Source: Gigantopelta aegis (lineage: Eukaryota > Mollusca > Gastropoda > Neomphalida > Peltospiridae). From it: a DNA stretch of 64,000 bases. Shown here piece after piece: positions 9,965 through 20,258 of the stretch (position 1 is its first letter; every line of letters starts with the position of its first letter). The notes below the pieces were generated by a model. It did not search any database and had not been told where the DNA came from. It saw nothing but the letters and a program-made list of their open reading frames with translations. Both the position numbers and the translations under genes were made by a program. The stretch is from positions 20,066,460 to 20,130,459 of the forward strand of contig NC_054708.1 in NCBI RefSeq assembly GCF_016097555.1. Direction: 5' to 3'.

Positions 9965-10160
9965 TGCTAGTCTAAGTAGGTCAGGGGCCGGTCTAAGTAG
10001 GTCAGGGCCGGTCTAAGTAGGACGTTGCACACGGTACAGTAGTCCGTGACGTCATCAAGGCCAGTCTAAGTAGGACGAGGTCACGGCACAAGGCCGTGAC
10101 GTCATCAAGGTCAAGGTCACGGAAAGTAGGTCATGACCCCAGACAGGCCCTGATACTACT
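9965..10160 (-). repeat. Right terminal region of copy 1 with iterons and two CRE-like sites
   Basis: From the terminus inward the minus strand carries AGTAGTATCAGGG, then GTCATGACCTACTTTCC, which is shared with the copy 2 terminus. Four CCTACTTAGAC(C/T) units follow. Two identical blocks containing the palindrome TGACGTCA lie at 10048-10055 and 10098-10105. Confidence 0.65.
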
Positions 10161-11365
10161 TGTAGGTGTGACAGAGTTCAATGCATGTGCAAGTTCTCTC
10201 CGCACCGTGGTCATTTTACCATCATTATGACGAGCTATGTACCCTTTGACTTGACTCCAGATGAGTTCTATCGGATTGAGTTCAGAATGTCTTGGCGGCA
10301 GTCTTAGACACAAGTGCCCATGGCGTTCAGCAATATCATCAGTAACAAATTGCTTTGCACATTTGTTACTTTTCACAAGTTCATAAAGAACTGGCTTTGT
10401 CATGTTACTCTCAAAAGGTATATTTTTGTTTCGTAGCCACGACTGAATTTCTTCCTTTTTAGCGTTTAGTGCAGGACATCGTGTAATCTCAGTTAATTTG
10501 TTGTGGTAGCCTGCGTTATCCATGACGATAACAGAAGGTTCTGGTAGAGAAGGCATAAGTTGTTCTTCAAACCATTTGATGAAATTGTCATGATTCATCT
10601 CACCATGATAGTCTCCGTCTGTTTTTTTAGCCTCAAAGATCAATTCACAGCCATCTATCAATCCATATTTATCACAGCCAGCATGACAAATAATAAGTCT
10701 TTTTCCCTTCCCAGTCACCGAACAGAGTTTAGGAACTCGATCAGCAGCGTCTGATTTCGGCAGGTGATTGGCAGTACTTGTGCCCGGGTGGATAGCTGTC
10801 CAGTGGTGGGATGTTGTGTGGTTGACATTCACCCAGGTCTCATCTTGATACACTATTAAATACCCCTGTTCTCGTAAACTGGATATTTCATGGAGATAGG
10901 ACAGTCTCCTGTCTGATATATTGGCGTCCTCAAAAATCACTTTTCCGGTTGTAGACATATGTTGGTATTTAAAATCGAGGTCATGGAGTGTTCTTCGTAA
11001 AGTTGATATGGATATCTTGATTCCACATTCCTCCCTTAAAGCCACGTTAATCTTATGTAATGTAGGTAATTCGCCCTCTCTATAAAATCTGTATACTCGT
11101 CGTCTAATAACATCTTTATCAAATAAATCGATGAGTGAAAGGTCGCGTTTTTTAACAGTGATTTCTGTGCTTGGATTCGTAGAGCTTAGATTTTTCACAG
11201 TTCTTTTTACTGTTGAAACCGAAACTTTAAGTGCAGCGGAAACTCGATCGACAATTCGATAAGAAGCATACCTAGGTCTACCGCGCTGATATTCATCTTC
11301 AAAATAATCGAAAACGTTCTTAATACACGATTTTACATCAACTGAGTGTTTTTCGATTTACCCAT
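10161..11365 (-). pseudogene. Tc1/mariner-superfamily transposase with DD83E spacing (Sailor-like), interrupted
   Basis: A DDE transposase of the IS630-Tc1-mariner group. Numbered from the internal Met at 11198, the catalytic residues are D119 (YQDETW), D227 (VIVMDN) and E311 (NPIELIW). The 83 residues between the second D and E are far more than the 34-40 usual in Tc1 elements and resemble the Sailor (DD82E) family. A helix-turn-helix region lies upstream, from about 11340 to 11200. The likely initiator ATG at 11363-11365 is out of frame with it by one base, so the gene has an N-terminal frameshift. The C-terminus is cut at SVTPT by the Polinton-type terminus at 10160. No terminal inverted repeats were identified. 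Confidence 0.75.
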
Positions 11366-11664
11366 ATTTTTCCTCAAATAACAATAACAAGAATGTCGAC
11401 TAATACATTTTCAATGAATTTATATACCCTACCTAACTTGTATTTTACGTGGTTTACACATTGCTACAATAGCACGTGCAGTCATAGATCGAAATAACGA
11501 TGTTATTGACCAAGCAATGCTATCGTATTTTGAACATTCAGGGCTGTGTCTGCGGGATGAAAAAGTGGTTGAACCCATACGAGTCCGAACAATAGCCCTT
11601 TGGTTTTTCGCATTACAAATGTAACACCCCACCCCCGAACCCCAGCCCCTAGCACCACCCTAAA

Positions 11665-11708
<44 letters not shown>

Positions 11709-12384
11709 GTTTGAGTTTCCAATTTAGAGGCAAATTAAATAACATTTTTATTATTATTTGATGTTGGTGGCCTTTGACATTTTATCTCTCCCCCCCCCCC
11801 CCCCCCCCACCCCCCTCCCATGGTCTTCTGGGTCCGGCCCTGCATTAAATTTATTTATAAATTTGGAAAGCACATTCCTGCCGTGTGTGAGATGATTTGT
11901 GTTTATTACTGTGCTACATCTCAGTTGTGTTAGGTTAGGTATGGTATGCTAATATATAATTGATATAATAAAATAAAAATACATAATACATTAGCTAAAT
12001 TTATTAAATATAATGCACCTACAAGAAAGGGTTACATGTTCTGTTTGTTTACATCTATGTTTAACGGAAAGATTAGACAATGCTGTTACACACTGCAAAA
12101 CAATAATAACCTTGATTTAGTGAAACAAGCTATAATGGCCTTCACGTAGCCTCAGATCCCAATGTTTTGATATGCAAATGACCTTAGTTATTTATAGGCG
12201 AAATAACGTGCATTCAAACGACACAGAGATTTTTAAAAAGTGGAATTAAGTCAATTTCGTGCATTTTATATGATGATTTGTACATAAAACCTGTCGGGGT
12301 TTGGGTTTGTTTTCATATAAATGCAAAGAAAACAAATATCGAATAGGAAATAACGTAACATTTGCAAAAAACTTTGGGTCTAAA
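11366..12384. other. No gene seen; TA microsatellite and poly-C
   Basis: Includes (TA)n at about 11659-11705 and a C run at about 11791-11808. The part next to 11365 may be 5' flank of the DD83E transposon. The rest is AT-rich and unassigned. Confidence 0.5.
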
Positions 12385-12757
12385 TAATTGAACAGGATAA
12401 TAGCACCCCTCACCCTTAAAGTGAATCAGAAAACACTGGGGGTCAAGCTGTTCATTTCTGAAATAACGGGTAGAGTCTATGACTGCTCTAGTTCCGCACA
12501 AAATTCGAGTACTTTTTTTTCCACAGGTACCCCATGCATGTTTCAAGCACAAGGCTGCTTGACACAGTGGTACTAGATGAAATAAAATTTCATACATTTT
12601 TTGGCCCAGATGAAACGTGTTTTTGTTGTTGTTTTTTTTTTTACAACCAACACACTCATATTTATCACCAATCACAGGACTTGTAGTGTTCATCAACAGT
12701 TCGCTGCACCTCCAACTTTGACCCAGCCGGAAGTTATTTGGTTTAGTACTACTTATA
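12385..12757 (+). repeat. Interspersed repeat, about 370 bp, unknown family
   Basis: Present again in inverted orientation at 53325-53675 and, more diverged, at 31735-31935. Shared strings include CACCCTTAAAGTGAATCAG and AACTTCCGGCTGGGTCAAAG (the latter on the other strand). Non-coding. Termini are not resolved. Confidence 0.65.
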
Positions 12758-12834
12758 GAGGCTCGTCTAAAATGCAATGAGACGTACGCCTACATGTAGA
12801 ATCGATTGCAGGAGCGGATACAGGATTTTGAGAG

Positions 12835-12862
12835 GGAGGAGAGGAGGGGGGGGGGGGGGGTC
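12835..12862. repeat. Poly-G tract in a purine-rich MITE-like start
   Basis: A run of about 20 Gs follows CAGGAGCGGATACAGG, which resembles the CAGTGGCGGATCC-type ends of short hAT-like elements. The partner end was not found. Confidence 0.35.
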
Positions 12863-12984
12863 ACAAAATTCTAACATGGTCAATTTAAGGTTTTCGAAGA
12901 TAGATCAGCCTACTTCCAAAATAGCCATAGTGCCAACATGCCGTAAACCATTCACGATCCATAAACATTACTGTTGCCGGTCTT

Positions 12985-13110
12985 GGCCAGAAATATTGCA
13001 GGATTGAACCACCTCGATGGATCCATTCAACTGATTGGAGGTTTCCTCGTTCCAACCAGTGTACCACAACTGGTCAAAGGCCGTGGTATGTGCTTTCCTG
13101 TCTGTGGGAA
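12985..13110 (+). mobile_element. SINE fragment, head C
   Basis: Contains GCAGGATTGAACCACC (B box), CCAACCAGTGTACCACAAC and GGCCGTGGTATGTGC. The tail is missing. Confidence 0.6.
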
Positions 13111-13751
13111 TTATTTTTTTAAACATCTGTTTGATTCCTTTGAAGCAATTCTTAAAGTAAGGGACAATTAAGGCATTTGACCTGGTATGCATATTCAACG
13201 ATATATAATGCACATTATTGCTTAATATCAACAAGTATAATCGTATAGTTAATTAATAAAACGGTTAAATATAACGGGTGCAGCCATTTTGTATCATCCC
13301 AGTGGCGAGCTAGTAGTTACGTAATACCTAACGTGTCACGTCAGGAATTAGTCTTCGAACTGAAGAAACAAAACATACCTGATTTTTGCGGATGCATCGC
13401 AATATTCTGTAATATTAGTCATCCCAGTAAGCCAGCAACAATTATATATTATTTTTAATACAAAATAAACCACCATTGTCAAAGTGTTGAAATAACTGTA
13501 TTATGTTTTGTACATAAATTAACCCACGTACTGAAATAATAATCGGAGTGTTTTCTTAGTTAATTAGTCTTTTCTTTCCGTGGCCTGTACCTGTGGTTCC
13601 TGATTGGCAGGTGTATATTTAGACGGTCCCCAGACACTGTCTAGACACACTAAAAAGACGTGCCTCTTTTATTAAGATCACAGGGTATTGTGTGTTAACC
13701 GCACGGACACCCCTCTAATTATAATCGATCAGCCGTCCTGCTTTATTACTG

Positions 13752-13757
13752 TAAGTA
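13752..13757. repeat. Left 6-bp target duplication of Polinton-type copy 2
   Basis: TAAGTA directly precedes the AGTAGTAGGGGGG terminus and recurs at 25852-25857 directly after the opposite terminus. Six-base duplications are characteristic of Polinton/Maverick integration. Confidence 0.85.
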
Positions 13758-14667
13758 AGTAGTAGGGGGGCCTATATGGGGTCATGATTGACCTACTTTC
13801 CCGTGATCACGTGACCTTGGTAGGAGACAATGGGCTTTGTGTAGGAAACAATGGCCTTTGTACAGGTGGGTGCAGGTGTATGGCCTCGGTAGGAAACAAT
13901 GACCTTTGTGTAGGAAACAATAGCACAATGGCCTTTGTGTAGGAAACAATGGCCTTTGTATAGGTGGGTGCAGGTGTTTGACCTGGGTAGGAAACAACGG
14001 CCTTTGTGTAGGAGACAATGGCACAATGGTCTTTGTATAGGAGACAATGGCCTCTGTTTAGGTTGGTACAGGTGTGTGGTCTTTGTGTAGGAGACAATGG
14101 CCTTGGAAAGGTATGCGATCATGGTAAGAGACAATGGCCACTGTGTAGGTGTGCGATCATGGTGAATTCAATTCAATTTATTGCATATTACCAAACAAAC
14201 TGGTGTCAGCAAACAAATAAAAACAAAGAAATATACAGTACCATTAACAACAACAACAATTAATAATAACAATATTAATGTACAGGCAAGGTGTAAGTGA
14301 CGTTGACGTTTTGGCTTCATTGTATAACGTCTATTGTGTTGTTTTTTGTATTCACAGTGGACATACACGTGGATGTTTTTTCACAGTGTTTTATTCTAGA
14401 AACCCAAAATAATAGCCGTTAAACGATTTCTCGTGGGGAAGGACTGTAACTGTTTGCTGACTGTTTGGTTTAAAGTGAGGCTTTCATTTCGCCAGACAAA
14501 ATGCGTGTGTAATGATTTTCATTCATTTGTATTTCTTTAGCACATTGTCGACGTTTTCTTTGTTGCCGTCATTCAGCCATTCATTCATTCGTTTATTAAT
14601 AGGGGAATACAAAGAATGAACGATCAATAGCTTTCTATTCAGTCTGTAAACCTTTATTGATAGCCAT
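13758..14667 (+). repeat. Left terminal inverted repeat of copy 2
   Basis: It pairs with 25851-25343 and then 17377-16989, read on the other strand. The outer 400 bases are a minisatellite of units such as ACAATGGCCTTTGTGTAGGA. The inner part is unique AT-rich sequence ending TTATTGATAGCCAT. Confidence 0.85.
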
Positions 14668-14814
14668 TTTACAACTGTCGGACCTCATCCAAAGACATTT
14701 TATTACGCCTCTCAGTGTTTATGAAACCAGGTGAACTGCAAAAGACATACCGACGCGTGCCCGTCTTAAGCAGCGAATAAATATATTATGGTATGCACAC
14801 TGACCGTCAAAGTT

Positions 14815-14955
14815 TGTTTGTGTTTAGCGACATCACTAGAGGACATTGATTTATGAATCATCGGTTATTGGATGAAAAACATAATTTTGACAGTTTTAGA
14901 GAGGAAACCCGCTACATTTTTTCCATGAGTAGCAAGGGATCTTTTATATACACAA
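14815..14955 (-). mobile_element. SINE fragment, tail II
   Basis: TTAGCGACATCACTAGAGGA followed by GAGAGGAAACCCGCTACA and GCAAGGGATCTTTTATATA. It lies inside the copy 2 interior. The head is missing. Confidence 0.6.
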
Positions 14956-15030
14956 TCTCATACCCCTTATGAGGCCAGTATTTCATAATTAAATACAAAC
15001 TTTTTTGTGCGTGCGTGCGTGTGTGTGGAC

Positions 15031-15118
15031 CTGTGACCCTGAATATGGCCCTGAGTGGCCCTGAGTGGCCCTGAGTGTGGCCCTGAGTGTGGTCCCGAGA
15101 GTGGCCCTGAGCCGTGCA
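15031..15118. repeat. GGCCCTGAGTG iterons upstream of the copy 2 genes
   Basis: About six units of GGCCCTGAGTG or close variants, 90-170 bases upstream of the TATA box at 15202. They could be regulatory or merely a tandem expansion. Confidence 0.55.
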
Positions 15119-15201
15119 CGAGCTATGCTTTGGGATGGGGGATGGGTCATACGTACCACACAAAATTTAATCTTTGTGTGCATGCGCGAAATTGTAGAGA
15201 G

Positions 15202-15209
15202 TATAAATA
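15202..15209 (+). promoter_or_regulatory. TATA box of the copy 2 small ORF
   Basis: TATAAATA, 60 bases before the ATG at 15262. Confidence 0.6.
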
Positions 15210-15261
15210 AAAGGGTAATGGTTAACATCGTCATTTGAGGTAGAACCTTCAGAGAAGTAAC

Positions 15262-15603
15262 ATGTCAGACCAGTACAAGTTGTACGTTCCCGACGTGGAC
15301 AAGTGGACCCGTTTCTACAAGTTCAGCAAACTTCAGCCTCACTTCGAAATTCGACGTGGTGGAAACAGTCAGATCATGTACAGTTTAGATCGATGTCTAG
15401 AACTCTACGACCCTACGTGGAAGAAAGAAAAAGAGGAACAGAAGAAGCCCCCGGCACCCAAAGTCGTCATGGTCTCCCCAACGCAGCAGGTGGTAGAGCA
15501 AGCCAAGGCCGAGCAGAAACGGAAACGTGAAGAGTGGCGTGGAACAGAAACGAAGAAAGCAGACTGGGCAAAAACGGCACAAGCATTTCTGAGAAGACTA
15601 TAA
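15262..15603 (+). CDS. Small conserved protein of the Polinton-type fossil, copy 2
   Basis: 113 residues starting MSDQYKLYVPDVDKW, clearly homologous to the 112-residue ORF of copy 1 (8015-8353). The middle block ending CLELYDPTWKKEKEEQ and the block KVVMVSPTQQVVEQAKA are nearly identical in both. The glutamine run of copy 1 is replaced by an arginine/lysine/glutamate-rich stretch. No known domain is recognised. The stop codon lies within the TATAAAAG box of the following ATPase gene, so the two genes are packed end to start. The frame looks whole. Confidence 0.65.
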   Translation: MSDQYKLYVPDVDKWTRFYKFSKLQPHFEIRRGGNSQIMYSLDRCLELYDPTWKKEKEEQKKPPAPKVVMVSPTQQVVEQAKAEQKRKREEWRGTETKKADWAKTAQAFLRRL

Positions 15604-15606
15604 AAG
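15599..15606 (+). promoter_or_regulatory. TATA box of the copy 2 ATPase, overlapping an upstream stop codon
   Basis: TATAAAAGGGGGC, 65 bases before the ATG at 15664, matching the copy 1 box. The TAA stop of the preceding ORF is inside it. Confidence 0.6.
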
Positions 15607-15663
15607 GGGGCATGGCAGTTTCAACATCGTCAGTTCACGTCAAACACTTCAATAGTCAACATC

Positions 15664-16999
15664 ATGAATCTGAATTGGTTTATTCCGGAACATGTCATGA
15701 ACAAAAGATCGTGTCCCGTATGTCCAAAGACTTTTTCAAAACCATCAAATATGCTACGTCATTGGAAGACCTTTCATTCAGCTCAACCCCAGGCTCCTAT
15801 GGCTCCTATAGCTCTGCTCCTCTGGCTCCTATAGCTCCTGCTCCTCTGGCTCCTATAGCTCCTGCTCCGGTTCCTAGAGCTCCTGCTCCGGCTCCTCTGG
15901 CTCCTATAGCTACTCTGACTCCTATAGCTCCTGCTCTGGCTCCTATAGCTCCTGCTCCTCTGGCTCCTATAGCTACTCTGGCTCCTATAGCTCCTGCTCT
16001 TGCTCCTATAGCTCCTGCTCTGGCTCCTATAGCTCCTGCTCTGGCTCCTATAGCTCCTGCTCCTCTGGCTCCTATAGCTACTCTGGCTCCTATAGCTCCT
16101 GCTCTGGCTCCTGCTCCTAGAGCTCATGCTCCTCTGGCTCCTGCTGAGGCTCCTATAGCTCCTGCTCCGGCTCCTGCTCCTCTGGCTCCTATAGCTCCTG
16201 CTGAGGCTCCTATAGCTCCGGCTCCGGCTCCTAGAGCTCCTCTGGCTCCTGCTCCTATAGCTCCTCTGGCACCTATAGCTCCTCTGGCTCCTATAGCTCC
16301 TGCTTATCTGGCTCCTATAGCTCATCTGGCTCCTATAACTCCTGCTCCTCCTATAGCTCCTGCTCCTCTGGCTCCTATAGCTCCTGCTCCTCTGGCTCCT
16401 ATAGCTCCTGCTCATAGGGCTCCTATAGCTCCTGCTCCGCTGCAGCAGCAGCCCCTAAGATTGTTACATCCGTTCACCATGATCGTGTCGGGACCCACGT
16501 TGTGTGGAAAAACATTTTTGTTGTACAAACTGCTAAGGGATGGTAAAATCCACCCGCCTCCTCAGCGCATCATCTGGCTCTACAAACGATGGCAACTCCT
16601 CTATGATACGATCAAAATGGTTGCTCGAGTAAAATTTGTTCACGGTATACCTAAGAATTTGGAAAAGGATCGTTATTTGGATCCATGAGTCAGAATTCTC
16701 ATCGTGTTGGACTACCTGATGTCTACAGCTGGAAAAGACCCTCACATCACCAAGAGATGTCCGTAGGGCCTGTGGGTAGCTTCCTCAAACCGCTGCATGA
16801 AATGACGAGTATTTCCAGGATACATCTGCTGTGCCAACGTCAGGACTTGCTGCTTGTCGATGGGGTTGTTGAACAGCGCTAGATAATGGCAGTTTCTTCT
16901 TTGTGTCGGGTCCTTGCTGTTATAGAGGTTCTGGTTGATGGCGATGACGGATAAGTTTCTGTGGTGACTTCCTTCCGTGAACAGATCGATGGCTATCAA
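15664..16999 (+). pseudogene. Fossil packaging ATPase gene, copy 2 (broken and rearranged)
   Basis: Opens with the same N-terminus as copy 1 (MN.NWFIPEHVMNKRSCPVC). An alanine-proline repeat tract of about 640 bases follows, then the Walker A region (SGPTLCGKT) and the conserved IIWLYKRWQ block. Family-conserved blocks from further along the protein are present nearby but on the opposite strand. The gene is therefore not functional, with several breaks. It is recognisable only by comparison with copy 1. Confidence 0.7.
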
Positions 17000-17377
17000 T
17001 AAAGGTTTACAGACTGAATAGAAAGCTCTTGATCGTTCATTCTTTGTATTCCTCTATTATTAAACGAATGAATGAATGGCTGAATGACGGCAACAAAGAA
17101 AACGTCGACAATGTGCTAAAGAAATACAAATGAATGAAAATCATTACACACGCATTTTGTCTGGCGAAATGAAAGCCTCTCTTTAAACCAAACAGTCAGT
17201 AAACAGTTACAGTCCTTCCCCACGAGAAATCGTTTAACGGCTATTATTTTGGGTTTCTAGAATAAAACACTGTGAAAAACATCCACGTGTATGTCCACTG
17301 TGAATACAAAAAACAACACAATAGACGTTATACAATGAAGCCAAAACCAACATCAACATCACTTACACCTGGCCTGT
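16989..17377 (-). repeat. Inner part of the right terminal inverted repeat, copy 2
   Basis: Reverse complement of about 14290-14667. It continues at 25343 after the LTR-element insertion. Confidence 0.85.
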
Positions 17378-17542
17378 TGTCACGGGGATCCTATAATACC
17401 CGTAACTGAATAAAACACGATTATCCAAATATCTCTCCTAACTGTATATCTATTAGATCTCTCTGTATCGGGCAGTCCAATACCCGAGTGGCTCGGCTCT
17501 AGGTATATCAGAGATAAGATATTACATAAATATTTATATATA

Positions 17543-19036
17543 CTCTTCAAAAGAAGAAACGCAAAACCACATTGTCGTAACATTTGGAGAATTGAATTAA
17601 TTATTGAATGGTGAGTCCGATAATCACCAAATGTTGCAGGATTGTTCACAATTCACTCTAGTCCATTGTGAGTAAGTGATAGGACACACCACCAAGGTCA
17701 AGGTCATCTGGAGTCAATACCGGGTGTGGCCTCCGCGTGTGTTGACAACTGCCTGGCACCGCCTGCCCATTGAAGCAACCAGAGTACGGATGACGTCCCG
17801 GGGGACGGTGGCCCACTCGGCCTGCAAGGCTGCTGCCAGCTCGGGCAGGGTCTGGGGCTGTGGTTGTCGCTGTCGGAGGCGTCGGTCCAACTCGTCCCAT
17901 AGATGCTCAATTGGGTTCAAATCCGGTGATATCGATGGCCAAGGAAGGACATTAATGTTGTTGTTCTGTAGGAAAGCCGTTGTGAGACGTGCTGTGTGAG
18001 GCCTGACGTTGTCATGTTGGAACAATGCGTTGGCGTTGGCCATAACTGGAACGATGTGTGGCCGGAGGATCTGGTCAATGTAGCCCTGTGCATTCAGGTT
18101 GCCCTGCACGTGGACCAGGTCAGTTCTGCCAGTGTGTGAGATGGCTGCCCACACCATGACACTACCCTCGCCGAATCTGTCCACTTCCTGCACGCAGTTT
18201 GCCGCATAACGTTCACCACGACGCCTATACACGCGACATCTTCCATCATGACGTCGGAGCAGAAATCGGGACTCGTCACTGAACCACACCTGTCTCCATC
18301 GCAGTTGAGGCCATTGTCGATGAATCTGGCACCACTGCAGTCGGAGTCGACGGTGTTGTGGTGTTAAGATGTCACCTTGAACTGGACGTCTGGCACGAAT
18401 TCCTACCTCACGTAGGCGGTTCCGTACGGTCTGGTCGGATATCCTGCGCAAACCTGGTATTGCTGCGGCTGTGGAGGTGGCAGTAGTCAATCGTTCCCGA
18501 AGGTGGCGTACCCGGATGTAGCGGTCCTGCCCGGGGGTAGTGACCCGTGGTCGACCGGATCTAGGGAGGTCACGTGTTGATCCATGTTGCTGGTAACGGT
18601 CCCACAGTCTGGAGATGGTGCTTGGGGACACATGGAATGCCCTGGCAATGGCCGTTCTGGATTCGCCTGCGTCTAGTCGGCCGATGGCATTGTTTCTCTG
18701 CGGTTCACTGAGACGTGGCATGTCCTGGATTGTCAACTGTCGGCCAGATACAGAGGCCAGGCAAGCGAACACCCTGCACTTTTATACTGTCGGTGTTCAT
18801 GTTGCACGTGCAGACAACGCACGTGCAGTGGTGACATGGTTTGCACGTGGCTGCGTTTTTGCGAATATTCACATTTTGCAACTTTATTGTACAGTAGCTG
18901 CGTTTTATCGAATGTAACCGTGGGAATGTGTTTGGGACATGCAATGACCTTATATTCACAAAGCATGAACCGGTAGGAAACATAAAATCGGAGTTATAAC
19001 CCATTTGTACCCTTTTGCGTTTCTTTTTTTGAAGAG
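17543..19036 (-). mobile_element. Tc1-like DNA transposon, apparently complete
   Basis: A 1494-bp element with inverted ends CTCTTCAAAAGAAGAAACGC and its near-identical partner (one A/G difference in that stretch), flanked by TA on both sides. It carries one intact transposase gene. It sits in the 3' LTR, and the other LTR shows the empty site (TTATATATATAGCACG). Confidence 0.9.
17714..18721 (-). CDS. Tc1-like DD34E transposase
   Basis: The cut-and-paste transposase of the surrounding 1.49-kb element. The likely start is MPRLSEPQRN (ATG at 18721), 17 codons inside a longer frame that opens at 18772. This start gives about 335 residues, typical for Tc1 transposases. An N-terminal helix-turn-helix pair includes the ARAFHVSPSTISRLW block and an RSGRPR motif. 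In the 352-residue numbering the catalytic triad is D166 (WFSDES), D254 (FQHDNV) and E289 (SPDLNPIEHLW), with exactly 34 residues between the last two. The frame is uninterrupted and GC-rich compared with its neighbours. The element may therefore have been mobile recently, but activity cannot be judged from sequence. Confidence 0.9.
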   Translation of the reverse strand: MPRLSEPQRNNAIGRLDAGESRTAIARAFHVSPSTISRLWDRYQQHGSTRDLPRSGRPRVTTPGQDRYIRVRHLRERLTTATSTAAAIPGLRRISDQTVRNRLREVGIRARRPVQGDILTPQHRRLRLQWCQIHRQWPQLRWRQVWFSDESRFLLRRHDGRCRVYRRRGERYAANCVQEVDRFGEGSVMVWAAISHTGRTDLVHVQGNLNAQGYIDQILRPHIVPVMANANALFQHDNVRPHTARLTTAFLQNNNINVLPWPSISPDLNPIEHLWDELDRRLRQRQPQPQTLPELAAALQAEWATVPRDVIRTLVASMGRRCQAVVNTRGGHTRY

Positions 19037-20258
19037 TATATATAGCACGTTTAGTTCACTAGAAAACACAACAAAACACAATACACTGGAATCTGTATTA
19101 ACCTTACGCTGACAAATATATGCCGCAGTAGTTAATTAACAACAACAAATATAACAACCCAGAACTAAACACTTAATTAGTTAATCACTAGGTGTCTAGT
19201 TTACACAATATTCTAATCACTTCACCGTGATACAACACACACACACATGTGATATTTGAGAAACGCTGCCAGGGTAACTTAATTAATAAAGGAATTACAA
19301 CCCTATTCCTAACTGGTTAATTTTTAATTAACCCTTAACTACTAATTCAGTAACCTTGTAATACAGAATTAATACTGGTACCTATCACAATAAAGACAAT
19401 AACCTACAGTTTACCTAGGTCCTCTAGGATGACTGGTTAAGCTATAATAATTTTAGAACAGTGAAGCCTACAATTTACTTCGTCAGATTACCGGAAACAC
19501 TGTCTAAATAATATTGGTATAATACAGTATTAAAATATTTAAAGTAACATCAATCACATCAAGGTTATACAACAGAGCAGAAATATATATTTACCAAGTC
19601 CAGTCGGACTACCGTTCCCCGGGAGCCTTCCAATGATTCTCCCCGATATATCTAAAATCCTATCTATTTATTACATATCCGAATATCGCGGTACTCGCCC
19701 TATCATGTGATATTTCCACAGCGACCAAGACGGAATATTTTCTAGATGGTCAGACTAGCTGTCGCCATTCCGCTAGGAATACAAGGTCGTAAAAACAGAA
19801 CTCGCGGAGGTATTACGTAACTACTGGCCACATGGCCTCCACACCTGGTCTGGGTGTGTATTAGGGGGTACGGTTGCGCGGAGGTATTACGTAACAAAGT
19901 GCCCAACTAGTCTAAGTGCATATTGGGAACAGCTCGACCACCAACGCGCGGGGGTATTACGTAACCAAGCCGCACACGGCCCTCTGAAACAATTAACATC
20001 GCCACAGGCGAAAAACATAAGAGCATGTTCCGTCACACACTCCCACCTCAAAAAGGATATTTCCTCTACTCTAGGAATAGGGAAATATACTACATTTAAA
20101 CAAAACAAATGTGCGTTAACCGACGCATCCGGGCATTTATAACACATAGTAATAAGGTGACTACCAGTAATCACACTGAGTCTCTGAGTCCCTGGTATAC
20201 AATAAAATATATAAAAACAAAAACAGAAATCAAGAACGTCAACACATTATCACAACGT

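Larger units (their letters stand above)
4306..10160 (-). mobile_element. Polinton/adintovirus-type fossil, copy 1
   Basis: A virus-like element with genes on the minus strand: tandem PC4-like, BIR-domain, small conserved protein, and C2H2-plus-packaging ATPase. The right terminus is sharp at 10160 and starts AGTAGTATCAGGG read inward. It matches the terminal AGTAGT of copy 2, and interrupts a transposase reading frame. Inside it lie repeated CCTACTTAGAC-type units, and an inverted counterpart of that stretch lies at 4313-4400, giving the outer limits. SINE pieces have entered the left part. No DNA polymerase B, integrase or capsid gene is visible, so the element is incomplete and broken, with at least a couple of breaks. 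It is probably of moderate age, since most of its ORFs are still open. Confidence 0.7.
17378..20037 (-). repeat. 3' LTR of the gypsy-type element, carrying a Tc1-like insertion
   Basis: Plus strand TGTCACGGGG..CCGTCACA. Outside the inserted Tc1-like transposon (17543-19036) it aligns with the LTR at 24791-25337, although the two are of unequal length. Next to its inner edge the coding strand has a purine tract TTTTTGAGGTGGGAGTG, the expected polypurine tract. Confidence 0.85.

Noticed and set aside
13782-14134. Cysteine/histidine-rich ORFs (for example SYTKAIVSY repeats)
   Set aside because: They are translations of the minisatellite in the terminal inverted repeat of the Polinton-type fossil, and appear again in the opposite repeat.
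15783-16415. Arginine-serine-rich ORF on the minus strand
   Set aside because: It is the antisense of the alanine-proline coding repeat in the copy 2 ATPase.
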